DNA of 64,000 bases. Origin: Woeseiaceae bacterium (GTDB lineage: Bacteria; Pseudomonadota; Gammaproteobacteria; Steroidobacterales; Woeseiaceae). The translations under genes were made by a program, and so were the position numbers. The notes beneath the pieces were generated by a model, which worked only from the letters and a program-made list of their open reading frames with translations, searched no databases and had not been told where the DNA came from. Every line of letters begins with the position of its first letter. Position 1 is the first letter of the stretch. Shown here piece by piece: positions 51,174 through 58,773 of this stretch. The stretch is taken from contig JAHEFE010000005.1 in NCBI GenBank assembly GCA_024640365.1, positions 1-64,000 of the forward strand, given 5' to 3'.

Positions 51174-52147
51174 TGGTCGGTGTCGATCGCGAATTCGACG
51201 TTGACTGGAATGCCATCGGGCAGACGCTCCTTGCGGTCATCGATGTCTATTTTGGCGATAAATGAAAGTCGGCCGCGATCGCGTTCGGTGAGCGCAAAGT
51301 AGGGCGTGAATGCCGATTCACTAGCGATCCAGCGAATAGTTCCGGGTACGGGTTCGGCCAAGCCATCGGCATAAACGGTAGCGCGCATGCCAGGGCGCAA
51401 TTTCACGCGCAGCGGTTCAGGAACGTATACGCGTGCATAAGGCTGTTTGCCTGAAAGGAGTATTGCAATCGGTTGGCCCGGCTGTGGGCGTTCACCAGGT
51501 TCAAACAACAGGCTGTCTACGAGGCTGTCCGTGGGCGCTGTTGTGCGATACCGTTCGAAATCAATTTGCAGAGATGCCAGCCGTGCGCGAGTTTCATTGA
51601 CTAATTGTTCTGCCTGGTCAAGTTCTTCTGTGGTGGCGCCATTAAGTAATTCTTCGAGCTTGGCACGGCTTGCTTTCAGATTAGCTTCTGCCGCGTCCAG
51701 CGACGCCTTGGCTTTGTCGACTTGCTCTTCGGATCCGAGTTGCTGAGTTAGTATTTTATTGGCGCGAGCATATTCAATCTGCCGAAATGCCAATTCTTTC
51801 TCGCTGCCACTTAACTCGGCTCGAGACGCAGCGATTAATTCTTTGCGAGGTCCGCGAACTATTTCAGCCAGCTGTGCTTCTACCCGTTTTGCTACCGCTG
51901 CTGCCTCGTCAATACGACTCTCAATGCGCTGCGTATCCTGCTGATAAAGTACGTCTCCTGTTGAGACCCATTGCCCCTCCTTAACCGGCCGTTCGGTTAT
52001 TGGCTCGTTGAACTCGGCGGTTATTTCAATTCGGTCGGACTCGAGCTGTCCGACAACCCGATAGGGTTCGTCATTTTTTGCACAGGCACCAAGAATTACT
52101 GAGACTAGCACTAAGGCGGTAAATTGACGTTCGGTTTTGTTATTCAT
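51170..52147 (-). CDS. HlyD-family membrane-fusion protein (lipoprotein)
   Basis: Periplasmic adaptor of 325 residues with a lipoprotein signal (lipobox ILGAC) near 22. A biotinyl-like first part has RIEITAEFNEPITERPVKEGQ; a long alpha-helical hairpin spans about 75-185 (AELSGSEKELAFRQIEYARAN; EAN and EELLNGATTEE). The second barrel has GERPQPGQPIAILLSGKQPY and PGMRATVYADGL. It starts with ATG overlapping the TetR stop (ATGA). With the ATPase and permease it makes a tripartite exporter; an outer-membrane channel must be encoded elsewhere. Confidence 0.92.
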   Translation of the reverse strand: MNNKTERQFTALVLVSVILGACAKNDEPYRVVGQLESDRIEITAEFNEPITERPVKEGQWVSTGDVLYQQDTQRIESRIDEAAAVAKRVEAQLAEIVRGPRKELIAASRAELSGSEKELAFRQIEYARANKILTQQLGSEEQVDKAKASLDAAEANLKASRAKLEELLNGATTEELDQAEQLVNETRARLASLQIDFERYRTTAPTDSLVDSLLFEPGERPQPGQPIAILLSGKQPYARVYVPEPLRVKLRPGMRATVYADGLAEPVPGTIRWIASESAFTPYFALTERDRGRLSFIAKIDIDDRKERLPDGIPVNVEFAIDTDQ

Positions 52148-52782
52148 GCTGTAACTTCCTGTGCATGGGTGGGCTTGATAGCTTTCAGTACCAGATCCAG
52201 CTGGGCGGCGATGAGCGCATCTGTATCCAGTGCACGGTGCCTTTCAAATAATGACTTCCAGACGACCGATATAAGTACCGGACCCAAAAGAAGCTGCGGA
52301 AATTCCTGGAGCGCAGATGGCACGAATTCTCGATTAGCGACGCCTTTATTAATTAGCTTCTGCATGACAGCTGATCCTTCCGCTATTACGTGATCACAGT
52401 AATAGGCGGTGAGATCCGGGTGCTTTGGTCCTTCTACGATCAGGAGTCTGATGACAGTTTGTGCTCGGGAGTTGACAAGCTCCTGCATGAGTTTAAGAAA
52501 AGGGCCGCGAAGAAATGCCTCGGCGGGCAGCGGTGATGATTCGATTGCCAGTTTTAAGGCGTCGACTTGCGGCACGACAAAGTTGCGAATGACCGACTTG
52601 AACAAGTCTTCTTTAGTTTTGAAGTATAGGTAGAGCAATCCCTTGCTAACACCGGCACGCTTGCAAACGTCAGTAACGCGCGTCGCGGCGTAGCCTTTGC
52701 GGGAAAATTCGACAAACGCTGCCTCGGTAATCTCGTTTGGCCTATCTTCCTTGCGTCGTCGGAAGCGCGGTTTGGTGGGCAT
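52144..52782 (-). CDS. TetR/AcrR family repressor
   Basis: One-component repressor of 212 residues. The N-terminal helix-turn-helix is RPNEITEAAFVEFSRKGYAA then TRVTDVCKRAGVSKGLLYLY (about 14-55), followed by FKTKEDLFKS. The C-terminal ligand-binding helices run to 212 and contain LLIVEGPKHPDL. First gene of the exporter operon; two near-identical operator-like palindromes lie 17-60 bases upstream. It most likely represses its own operon until an effector binds. ATG start. Confidence 0.92.
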   Translation of the reverse strand: MPTKPRFRRRKEDRPNEITEAAFVEFSRKGYAATRVTDVCKRAGVSKGLLYLYFKTKEDLFKSVIRNFVVPQVDALKLAIESSPLPAEAFLRGPFLKLMQELVNSRAQTVIRLLIVEGPKHPDLTAYYCDHVIAEGSAVMQKLINKGVANREFVPSALQEFPQLLLGPVLISVVWKSLFERHRALDTDALIAAQLDLVLKAIKPTHAQEVTA

Positions 52783-52798
52783 TCTGGCGGCAGATCCT

Positions 52799-52842
52799 TA
52801 CTGACTCCGGGGTCAGTAGTATATTAGATGACCCGTTGGTCA
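52799..52842. promoter_or_regulatory. Two operator-like palindromes upstream of the TetR gene
   Basis: TGACTCCGGGGTCA at 52802-52815 (extended to TACTGAC-N6-GTCAGTA) and TGACCCGTTGGTCA at 52829-52842 share the pattern TGACYC-N2-KGGTCA, 27 bases apart centre to centre. This is about 2.5 helical turns, so two dimers could bind on different faces. Good candidate for binding by the TetR protein. Confidence 0.7.
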
Positions 52843-52968
52843 GCAAGGGGATTCTAGTCCGAGCCAAGCCGGTTTTGGGGCTATCCGTGGTCGCTCAGCG
52901 CATTGCGCGCCAGGCAAGGCACTTTAAACACGGATTTACATTGCGCAAATCAGTGATAGGCTTCGCGC

Positions 52969-53787
52969 ATGTTTACCTATCTCGATTCAAACGTGCGGCA
53001 ACGTCTTGTTGAACAAGGCAAGCTGCAGCGCATCAATGTGGCAGGCGAATTGATCCCTGCAGATGTTCAGCCGCAGGAGGGTGAGGCGGCGATTAATGTT
53101 CTCGGCCCCATTCCGTTACCCCTGCAATTATCCGATCGCGAAATTACGGTGCAGTGGTATGCGGCTGTCAGGCATACCGAGCTGGACAAGGTCGAGGAAT
53201 TAGCGAGTGAGCTTCGTGATCGGGGCGGGCAGAAGTCATTTGCGATCCTTGCATCGTCAATGGCTGTAAATAGCGTTTTACTGGTTGGCGATCGCGATTC
53301 CTGGAAAAATCCACTGGTGCGCGTGCATTCGAGTTGTATGACAGGTGATGTGTTTGGGTCACAGCGATGCGATTGCGGGCCACAGTTCATGACCGCGCTG
53401 GAGCGGATTTCGCAGGATGAGCAGGGCGGCATGTTGATTTACATGTCCGGCCATGAGGGACGTGGTATTGGATTATGGGCCAAAGCTGCAACCTATCTGT
53501 TACAGGACGCGGGAGAAAATACCTATGAAGCGAATCGCTCGCTTGGGTTGCCCGATGATTCCAGAGATTTTAGAGATGCGGCGTCTCTGCTGAAGTTTTT
53601 TGTGCAAGGAAATTCGTTCCGGCTACTAACCAACAACCCGAAGAAAATCGATGACCTGGAAGCGCTAGGACTTAGAGATATTACACCCGTGAAACACGTT
53701 ATTGGTGTACATCCTGCCAATCGCCGCTATTTGAAAGCGAAGAAAGCCTGGGGCCACCAACTCAGCGACGAGGATTTGGGTTCCTGA
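52969..53787 (+). CDS. ribA: GTP cyclohydrolase II-type protein with N-terminal extension
   Basis: First enzyme of riboflavin synthesis, opening GTP to a pyrimidine; 272 residues. The zinc site is HSSCMTGDVFGSQRCDCG (Cys123, Cys134, Cys136). HEGRGIGLWAKAATYLLQ holds the catalytic Arg/Glu region, then LLTNNPKKIDDLEALG. The N-terminal ~115 residues exceed the usual ~200-residue enzyme; INVLGPIPLPLQ and VQWYAAVRHT occupy the region where a RibB-fusion or a divergent barrel part would be. I see no DHBP-synthase motif in the extension. A plausible alternative is the RibA-like branch with a longer first domain. Confidence 0.88.
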   Translation: MFTYLDSNVRQRLVEQGKLQRINVAGELIPADVQPQEGEAAINVLGPIPLPLQLSDREITVQWYAAVRHTELDKVEELASELRDRGGQKSFAILASSMAVNSVLLVGDRDSWKNPLVRVHSSCMTGDVFGSQRCDCGPQFMTALERISQDEQGGMLIYMSGHEGRGIGLWAKAATYLLQDAGENTYEANRSLGLPDDSRDFRDAASLLKFFVQGNSFRLLTNNPKKIDDLEALGLRDITPVKHVIGVHPANRRYLKAKKAWGHQLSDEDLGS

Positions 53788-53795
53788 GTAGTTGC

Positions 53796-54614
53796 CTACT
53801 GACGTGAAAGGCGCACATTTTTCGTGTGTGTTTCGCAATTACTACGAAACGGGTTTATATCGATGCCGCCACGGCGCAGGTAACGACCATACACTGAAAG
53901 TTTTTCGGGTTGGCAGCGATCCATGATGTCGAGAAATATTTGCTCGACGCAGGTTTCGTGAAGTGCCTGATGGTTGCGATACGAAGTAATGTAGCGCAAC
54001 AATGAAGATGGTTCGATTTGCGAGCCCGAATAGGAAATCAGAATGCTGCCAAGATCCGGCTGATCAGTGACAGGGCATTTGCTGCGCAGCAGATTTGAAT
54101 ACAGTTCTTCCTGCACAATTGGCGCGTTAACTTGCAGTTTTAGCAAGTCCGAGTTCACCTGATAGATGTCACAGGTCACTGACAACAAATCGATACAAAA
54201 ACCAGGTAATCTTCCAATGCTGGTAAGTGCATTGTCAGCCGCCAGGACAAGTCGCACTTTAACGTTGGTGCCGCAAATGGCCGACAAATCCTTGCTGATG
54301 AGGTCACCGACTTCGTTGCTATTCTTGAATTGACTGCCGGAAAAAGAATTCAGGTAAAGTTTTAACGATTTGGATTCGACAATTGAATCGGAGCTCGCCG
54401 GTACCCGCAGCTCGCCTATTGCAACAACCGGTTTGCCGTGCAAATCAAGCCAGGTCAGCTCATACGCATTCCAGATGTCTTCACCTTGAAAAGGCAGATC
54501 TGCCGTTAAACCGATAGTGCTGCGAGCCGTGGCGCGAGGTATCGGAAAAAGAATCTCGCGATCATATTTATCCGCATAGCTGCTGGACTTGCCGAGAGGT
54601 GACTGTTTACTCAT
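53796..54614 (-). CDS. queF: NADPH-dependent 7-cyano-7-deazaguanine reductase (queuosine synthesis)
   Basis: Enzyme of 272 residues reducing preQ0 to preQ1. It is the long, two-domain QueF. Active Cys180 in LLRSKCPVTDQPD with Asp187. The N-terminal half has YELTWLDLHGKPVVAIGELRV and SKSLKLYLNSFSGSQF, the substrate-binding ESKS-K part. C-terminal HETCVEQIFLDI is a conserved block. I use the ATG at 54614; the frame also starts at TTG 54617. It is convergent with ribA, with only 8 bases between stops. Confidence 0.94.
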   Translation of the reverse strand: MSKQSPLGKSSSYADKYDREILFPIPRATARSTIGLTADLPFQGEDIWNAYELTWLDLHGKPVVAIGELRVPASSDSIVESKSLKLYLNSFSGSQFKNSNEVGDLISKDLSAICGTNVKVRLVLAADNALTSIGRLPGFCIDLLSVTCDIYQVNSDLLKLQVNAPIVQEELYSNLLRSKCPVTDQPDLGSILISYSGSQIEPSSLLRYITSYRNHQALHETCVEQIFLDIMDRCQPEKLSVYGRYLRRGGIDINPFRSNCETHTKNVRLSRQ

Positions 54615-54798
54615 CAAAATAACCGAACGTTTTGCGAAAATGCGTGAATTCAGGGTGTAATTCTACGCGAATTGTCATGTGATGTCTGAAACAATGCCGG
54701 CAGCAGGCTGCCTGTTGAATGATCGATTCCCAAAAGGAAGTAGGCGTTATGTGGTCTGGTGTTAGTATAGCGTTCATCCTGAAAGCCGGAGAGTCAGC

Positions 54799-55974
54799 TT
54801 GATCAAACTCTTGAAAAACGCGCAGGTTTTTGCGCCTGAAAACCTTGGCACACAGCACCTTCTCATTGGTGGTGGCAAGATCTTGTGGATGGGCGAAAAT
54901 ATTGGGGATTTGCCGGCAGCGCTGGCAGTTGATGTCACTGATCTTCAAGGTGCTCCGTTGGTGCCGGGATTAATAGACGGCCACGCTCACGTTACGGGTG
55001 GTGGCGGAGAATCCGGTTTTTGCAGCCGCGTTCCTCCGTTGTCGCCGGGGCATTTCGTTTGTGTTGGAGTTACTTCCGTCGTGGGAGTCTTGGGAACAGA
55101 TGACACGACGAGGAACACGGCGGGTCTGCTGGCGCATACGCGTGGCCTACGCGAAGAAGGGCTAAATGCCTGGTGTCACACGGGCGGATATCATTTTCCG
55201 CCGGTTACATTAACGGGCAGCGTACGTGAAGATATCGTGCATTTGGGACCGGTGATCGGTGTTGGCGAGGTTGCAATAAGTGATCATCGATCAAGTCAGC
55301 CGACTTTCGACGAGTTCTTGCGAATTGCCAGTGATGTCCATGTGGCCGGGATGATCACTGGCAAGGCAGGAATAGTGCATTTGCATCTGGGTGACGGATT
55401 ACGTGGTCTTCAGTTGGTTCGTGATGCTCTGGACAAGACAGAGTTACCGGCCCGTGTTTTTAATCCTACTCATGTTAATCGGCGCAAGGGGCTTTTTGTT
55501 GAGGCACTCGATTTGGCAGGCCGTGGGTGCACAATTGATATTACCGCTTTTCCAGTCATGGAGGGTGAAGATGCCTACTGTGCTGAAGAGGCGCTATTGA
55601 TGTACCTGGAATCTGGCCATCCAGATGACAGAGTAACTATAAGCTCGGACGGAGGCGGCTGTTTGCCTCAATTTAACGACCAGGGTGAAATTATTCATAT
55701 GGATGTTGGCCAAGCCAGTTGTTTGTTGGAGACGCTGCAGAGATTGCTCAGGGCGGGGCATAGTCCAGCGAAAATATTGCCGGCATTTACCTCAAATGTT
55801 GCCCAGATCCTGCGTTTGCACCAAAAGGGCAGAATAGCTGTTGGCCTGGACGCTGATGTCCTGGTTCTAGATGAAGAGTTTTCACTGAGAGACGTAATGT
55901 TGGGCGGCAACTGGCACGTACGAAGTGGTTCGCAAGTTATTTTTGGTCAATTTGAAAGTAACACAGGAAGCTGA
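54799..55974 (+). CDS. iadA: Isoaspartyl dipeptidase (beta-aspartyl-peptidase)
   Basis: Amidohydrolase-family zinc enzyme of 391 residues that removes N-terminal isoaspartyl residues from dipeptides. Metal motif GLIDGHAHVTGGGGE with His62 and His64. LHLGDGL has a further His, and FNPTHVNRRKGL is a substrate-binding segment. TISSDGGGCLPQFNDQG carries the C-terminal Asp. TTG start with GGAG about 8 bases upstream. Single gene between convergent and divergent neighbours. Fits the peptide-recycling theme. Confidence 0.93.
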   Translation: MIKLLKNAQVFAPENLGTQHLLIGGGKILWMGENIGDLPAALAVDVTDLQGAPLVPGLIDGHAHVTGGGGESGFCSRVPPLSPGHFVCVGVTSVVGVLGTDDTTRNTAGLLAHTRGLREEGLNAWCHTGGYHFPPVTLTGSVREDIVHLGPVIGVGEVAISDHRSSQPTFDEFLRIASDVHVAGMITGKAGIVHLHLGDGLRGLQLVRDALDKTELPARVFNPTHVNRRKGLFVEALDLAGRGCTIDITAFPVMEGEDAYCAEEALLMYLESGHPDDRVTISSDGGGCLPQFNDQGEIIHMDVGQASCLLETLQRLLRAGHSPAKILPAFTSNVAQILRLHQKGRIAVGLDADVLVLDEEFSLRDVMLGGNWHVRSGSQVIFGQFESNTGS

Positions 55975-55993
55975 TTTTTTGGCGATGCCAATT

Positions 55994-56033
55994 GGCCCAG
56001 GTCCAGCGACTGGTCTGAAATAATTCCTGGGCC
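55994..56033. other. Nested inverted repeat between iadA and the EVE gene
   Basis: GGCCCAGG (55994-56001) and CCTGGGCC (56026-56033) are perfect 8-bp arms with a 24-base interval that itself holds CCAG-CGA-CTGG. It lies between two convergent stops with no clear T-run; may act as a weak bidirectional terminator or mRNA hairpin. Confidence 0.5.
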
Positions 56034-56059
56034 GCTATGGTGTGCCTGCCACTCGATAA

Positions 56060-56512
56060 TTATTCCAGACTCAGGATCAAGTCCCAGTATTCATCAGAAA
56101 CCGGCATGATTGACAAACGATTACCGCGGCGATTCAAGACAAAGTCCGCGAGCGCCGGATGTTCTTTAAGTTCTTTCAGCGCGATCGCCCGTTTTAGTTT
56201 TCTTTTGTAGCGAACATCCACCATTTGCCAGCGTGGATTGTCTTGCGAACTCTTGGGGTCGAAATAACGTGACTTACTGTCAAATTGGCTAGGGTCCGCA
56301 TACGGGGTGCTGGCAACAGTCATGATTCCAACGATGCCTGGTTCAGCGCAATTTGAATGATAGAAAAAGACTAAGTCGCCTTTGCGCATGTCGTCGCGCA
56401 TCATGTTGCGCGCCTGGTAATTGCGAATACAGTCCCAGGCCTCAACGCGGTCGCGCTTTAGATCATCAATGCTGTATACATCCGGTTCCGATTTCATTAA
56501 CCAATTAGCCAT
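56060..56512 (-). CDS. EVE domain protein
   Basis: Small protein of 150 residues, the EVE/PUA-like fold, in eukaryotes linked to thymocyte nuclear protein 1. Key features: MANWLMKSEPDVYSIDDLKR, then VEAWDCIRNYQARNMMRDDM, GDLVFFYHSNC, GIVGIMTV and a C-terminal RGNRLSIMPVSDEYWDLIL. The family probably recognises modified bases. ATG start. The gene normally neighbours 5-formyltetrahydrofolate cyclo-ligase and 6S RNA in gammaproteobacteria; neither is here. Confidence 0.93.
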   Translation of the reverse strand: MANWLMKSEPDVYSIDDLKRDRVEAWDCIRNYQARNMMRDDMRKGDLVFFYHSNCAEPGIVGIMTVASTPYADPSQFDSKSRYFDPKSSQDNPRWQMVDVRYKRKLKRAIALKELKEHPALADFVLNRRGNRLSIMPVSDEYWDLILSLE

Positions 56513-56735
56513 TTCAATCCTTTACAATCAGTCTGTTACGCCTTCAATTTGAGTCCGCACCGTAAGGTCGCAGAGGCTCTGCACATGATGTCGGTTACTG
56601 CAAGACCGGTAGTTCCGTATATGCAATTTTTCGCTGCTCATGTATTTAACTATATAATCGCGCTCTCTCGCCATCATTGCGTTTTGCCCGCAAAATTTAG
56701 CGAGCTGTGTCTGTTAATTTCAAGGAGACATTGCA

Positions 56736-57410
56736 TTGTCTAACTTGCTAGAAAATTTGTTCGGTTCATCTCCCGTAATGCCATTAGAGCAGCACGTCAA
56801 TATTGCCTATCGCTGTACTAGGGAGCTCATCGGGTTTATTGATGCCGCGTTAGCCGAAGATTGGGATAAAGCGACGGAGGTTCGCAAAACCATCGCGGCG
56901 CTCGAACATGAAGCCGATAATCTCAAGAAAGAAATCCGGTTACACCTGCCGAAAAGCCTGTTCATGCCAGTGCCTCGTGAAGATCTGCTGGAGTTGCTGC
57001 TGGTGCAGGACAAAATGGCCAATCTGACCAAAGATGTTTCCGGCCTGGTACTTGGACGGCGCATGGTTATTCCGAAAGAGTTGGCTGCCAACTTCAGAGT
57101 GTTTGTCCAGCGCAACGTTGATGCTGCCAAGCAGGCGAGGAAGAGTGTTCGCGAGCTGGATGAGCTGTTCACTACAGGCTTCCGTGGCGCCGAAGTCAAA
57201 CTCGTGACCTCGTTAATTGAGACGCTGGACAACATCGAGACTGAAACAGATGATTTACAAGCAAGTTTGCGTCGAGATCTATTTAAAATTGAAGACTCAT
57301 TGAAACCGGTTGACGTTATATTTTTGTATCGCGTGATTGAGTTGACTGGTGAAATTGCAAATATGGCCGAACGGGTTGGCCGCCGACTAGAACTTCTCTT
57401 GTCTCACTAA
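56736..57410 (+). CDS. DUF47 (PhoU-like) regulator
   Basis: Helical PhoU-like protein of 224 residues, usually paired with a Pit phosphate transporter. TTG start at 56736 with AAGGAGA 7 bases upstream. Visible features are HVNIAYRCTRELIGFIDAAL, EHEADNLKKEIRLHLPKSLFM, LLELLLVQDKMANL and IETETDDLQASLRRDLF. The E-x3-D patterns suit the metal-binding PhoU fold. PiT follows 40 bases later, likely same transcript. Probably modulates phosphate uptake or sets the transporter state. Confidence 0.9.
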   Translation: MSNLLENLFGSSPVMPLEQHVNIAYRCTRELIGFIDAALAEDWDKATEVRKTIAALEHEADNLKKEIRLHLPKSLFMPVPREDLLELLLVQDKMANLTKDVSGLVLGRRMVIPKELAANFRVFVQRNVDAAKQARKSVRELDELFTTGFRGAEVKLVTSLIETLDNIETETDDLQASLRRDLFKIEDSLKPVDVIFLYRVIELTGEIANMAERVGRRLELLLSH

Positions 57411-57450
57411 TACCTGAGAAGCCCACGACCAACAGCAAAGAGCGAATTTA

Positions 57451-58710
57451 ATGGAACATGAAATTATTTATGTCAGCCTTGCGGCTGCCTTTGGTATTTT
57501 TATGGCATGGGGTATTGGTGCCAATGACGTTGCCAATGCAATGGCAACTTCGGTTGGTTCTAAAGCCCTGACTATCAAACAGGCGATCCTGGTTGCGGCA
57601 GTTTTCGAATTCCTGGGTGCTGTCCTGGCTGGCGGCGCAGTTACCTCGACTATCCGCAAGGGGATTGTAGATGCCAACCAGTTAGCAGACAGTCCCGAAT
57701 TATTGATTTACGGAATGTTAGCGGCACTGCTAGCGGCTGGTACGTGGTTGCTGATTGCTTCGAGCAAGGGTTGGCCTGTATCGACTACACATTCCATTGT
57801 TGGTGCCATCGTCGGCTTTGCCGCGGTTGGTATCGGGGTCGATGCGGTCAAGTGGTCGAAGGTTGGAACGATCGTACTGAGTTGGATTGTTTCTCCCTTA
57901 ACCGCAGGGCTAATTGCCTTTCTGATTTTTGAAAGCGTACGGCGCTTGATATTGCAGCAAGAAAACCCGTTGGAAAAGGCCAAGAAGTTTGTGCCGTTCT
58001 ATATTTTTCTGGCGGCCTTCACCATGACGCTGGTGACAATCTTGAAAGGATTAAGCCATGTCGGTTTGACCATATCGGTCAAGGATAGTTACTTGTTGGC
58101 GGCCGCGATCGCGACGTTGGTTGCGCTTATTGGTGCATTTGCCATTCGCCGCATTCAGCCGGATCCACGGCACGAAAAGAAACAGCATTTTTACACTGTT
58201 GAGCGGGTGTTTGCTGTTTTGATGGTGGTTACCGCGTGCTCTATGGCTTTCGCCCATGGTTCGAATGATGTTGCCAATGCTATAGGACCAGTGGCGGCAA
58301 TTATCAGCGTGGCCAAGAATGGTCTGGTAGGTGAGAAAGCGGCACTATCAAATTGGGTTCTATTTCTCGGCGGCGCAGGCATTGTTACCGGTCTTGCGAC
58401 CTACGGCCGCCATGTCATTCGCACAGTCGGCGAGAAAATAACTCAATTAACGCCAAGTCGTGGGTTTGCTGCGGAACTGGCAGCGGCCACTACAATTGTA
58501 ATTGCATCGGGCACCGGTATACCTATTTCTACGACACACACTCTTGTAGGCGCTGTTCTCGGCGTTGGACTTGCGCGTGGGATCGAAGCCATCGATTTGC
58601 GTGTGGTTGGGAGAATTGTTGTCTCGTGGGTAGTTACCATCCCGGCCGGTGCTGGCCTGGCTATCGTATTTTTCTACATCTTCAAGGCGGTACTACCCGC
58701 TGTAATGTAG
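57451..58710 (+). CDS. PiT family inorganic phosphate transporter
   Basis: Inner-membrane phosphate:cation symporter of 419 residues. Family repeat signatures are GIGANDVANAMATSVGSKALT (first half) and AHGSNDVANAIGPVAAI (second half), the G-ANDVANA/GSNDVANA duplicate. STTHSIVGAIVGF and STTHTLVGAVLGVGLARG are paired helix ends. ATG start. It follows the DUF47 gene, a standard low-affinity phosphate uptake module. A second gamma-glutamyltransferase gene follows. Confidence 0.94.
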   Translation: MEHEIIYVSLAAAFGIFMAWGIGANDVANAMATSVGSKALTIKQAILVAAVFEFLGAVLAGGAVTSTIRKGIVDANQLADSPELLIYGMLAALLAAGTWLLIASSKGWPVSTTHSIVGAIVGFAAVGIGVDAVKWSKVGTIVLSWIVSPLTAGLIAFLIFESVRRLILQQENPLEKAKKFVPFYIFLAAFTMTLVTILKGLSHVGLTISVKDSYLLAAAIATLVALIGAFAIRRIQPDPRHEKKQHFYTVERVFAVLMVVTACSMAFAHGSNDVANAIGPVAAIISVAKNGLVGEKAALSNWVLFLGGAGIVTGLATYGRHVIRTVGEKITQLTPSRGFAAELAAATTIVIASGTGIPISTTHTLVGAVLGVGLARGIEAIDLRVVGRIVVSWVVTIPAGAGLAIVFFYIFKAVLPAVM

Positions 58711-58773
58711 TAGGCATTTTATTTTGAAGTTATGCCTGATTATTCTAATTCGAAGCCGAGTGGTGGTGTTGTC

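Noticed and set aside
54607-54948. 113-codon minus-strand frame over queF/iadA
   Set aside because: It lies antisense to iadA's start and out of frame with queF, with no domain.
56513-56735. Possible 6S RNA next to the EVE gene
   Set aside because: The region upstream of EVE genes often holds 6S RNA near zapA and a folate cyclo-ligase gene. Here those genes are absent and I could not build the closing stem or the central bulge.
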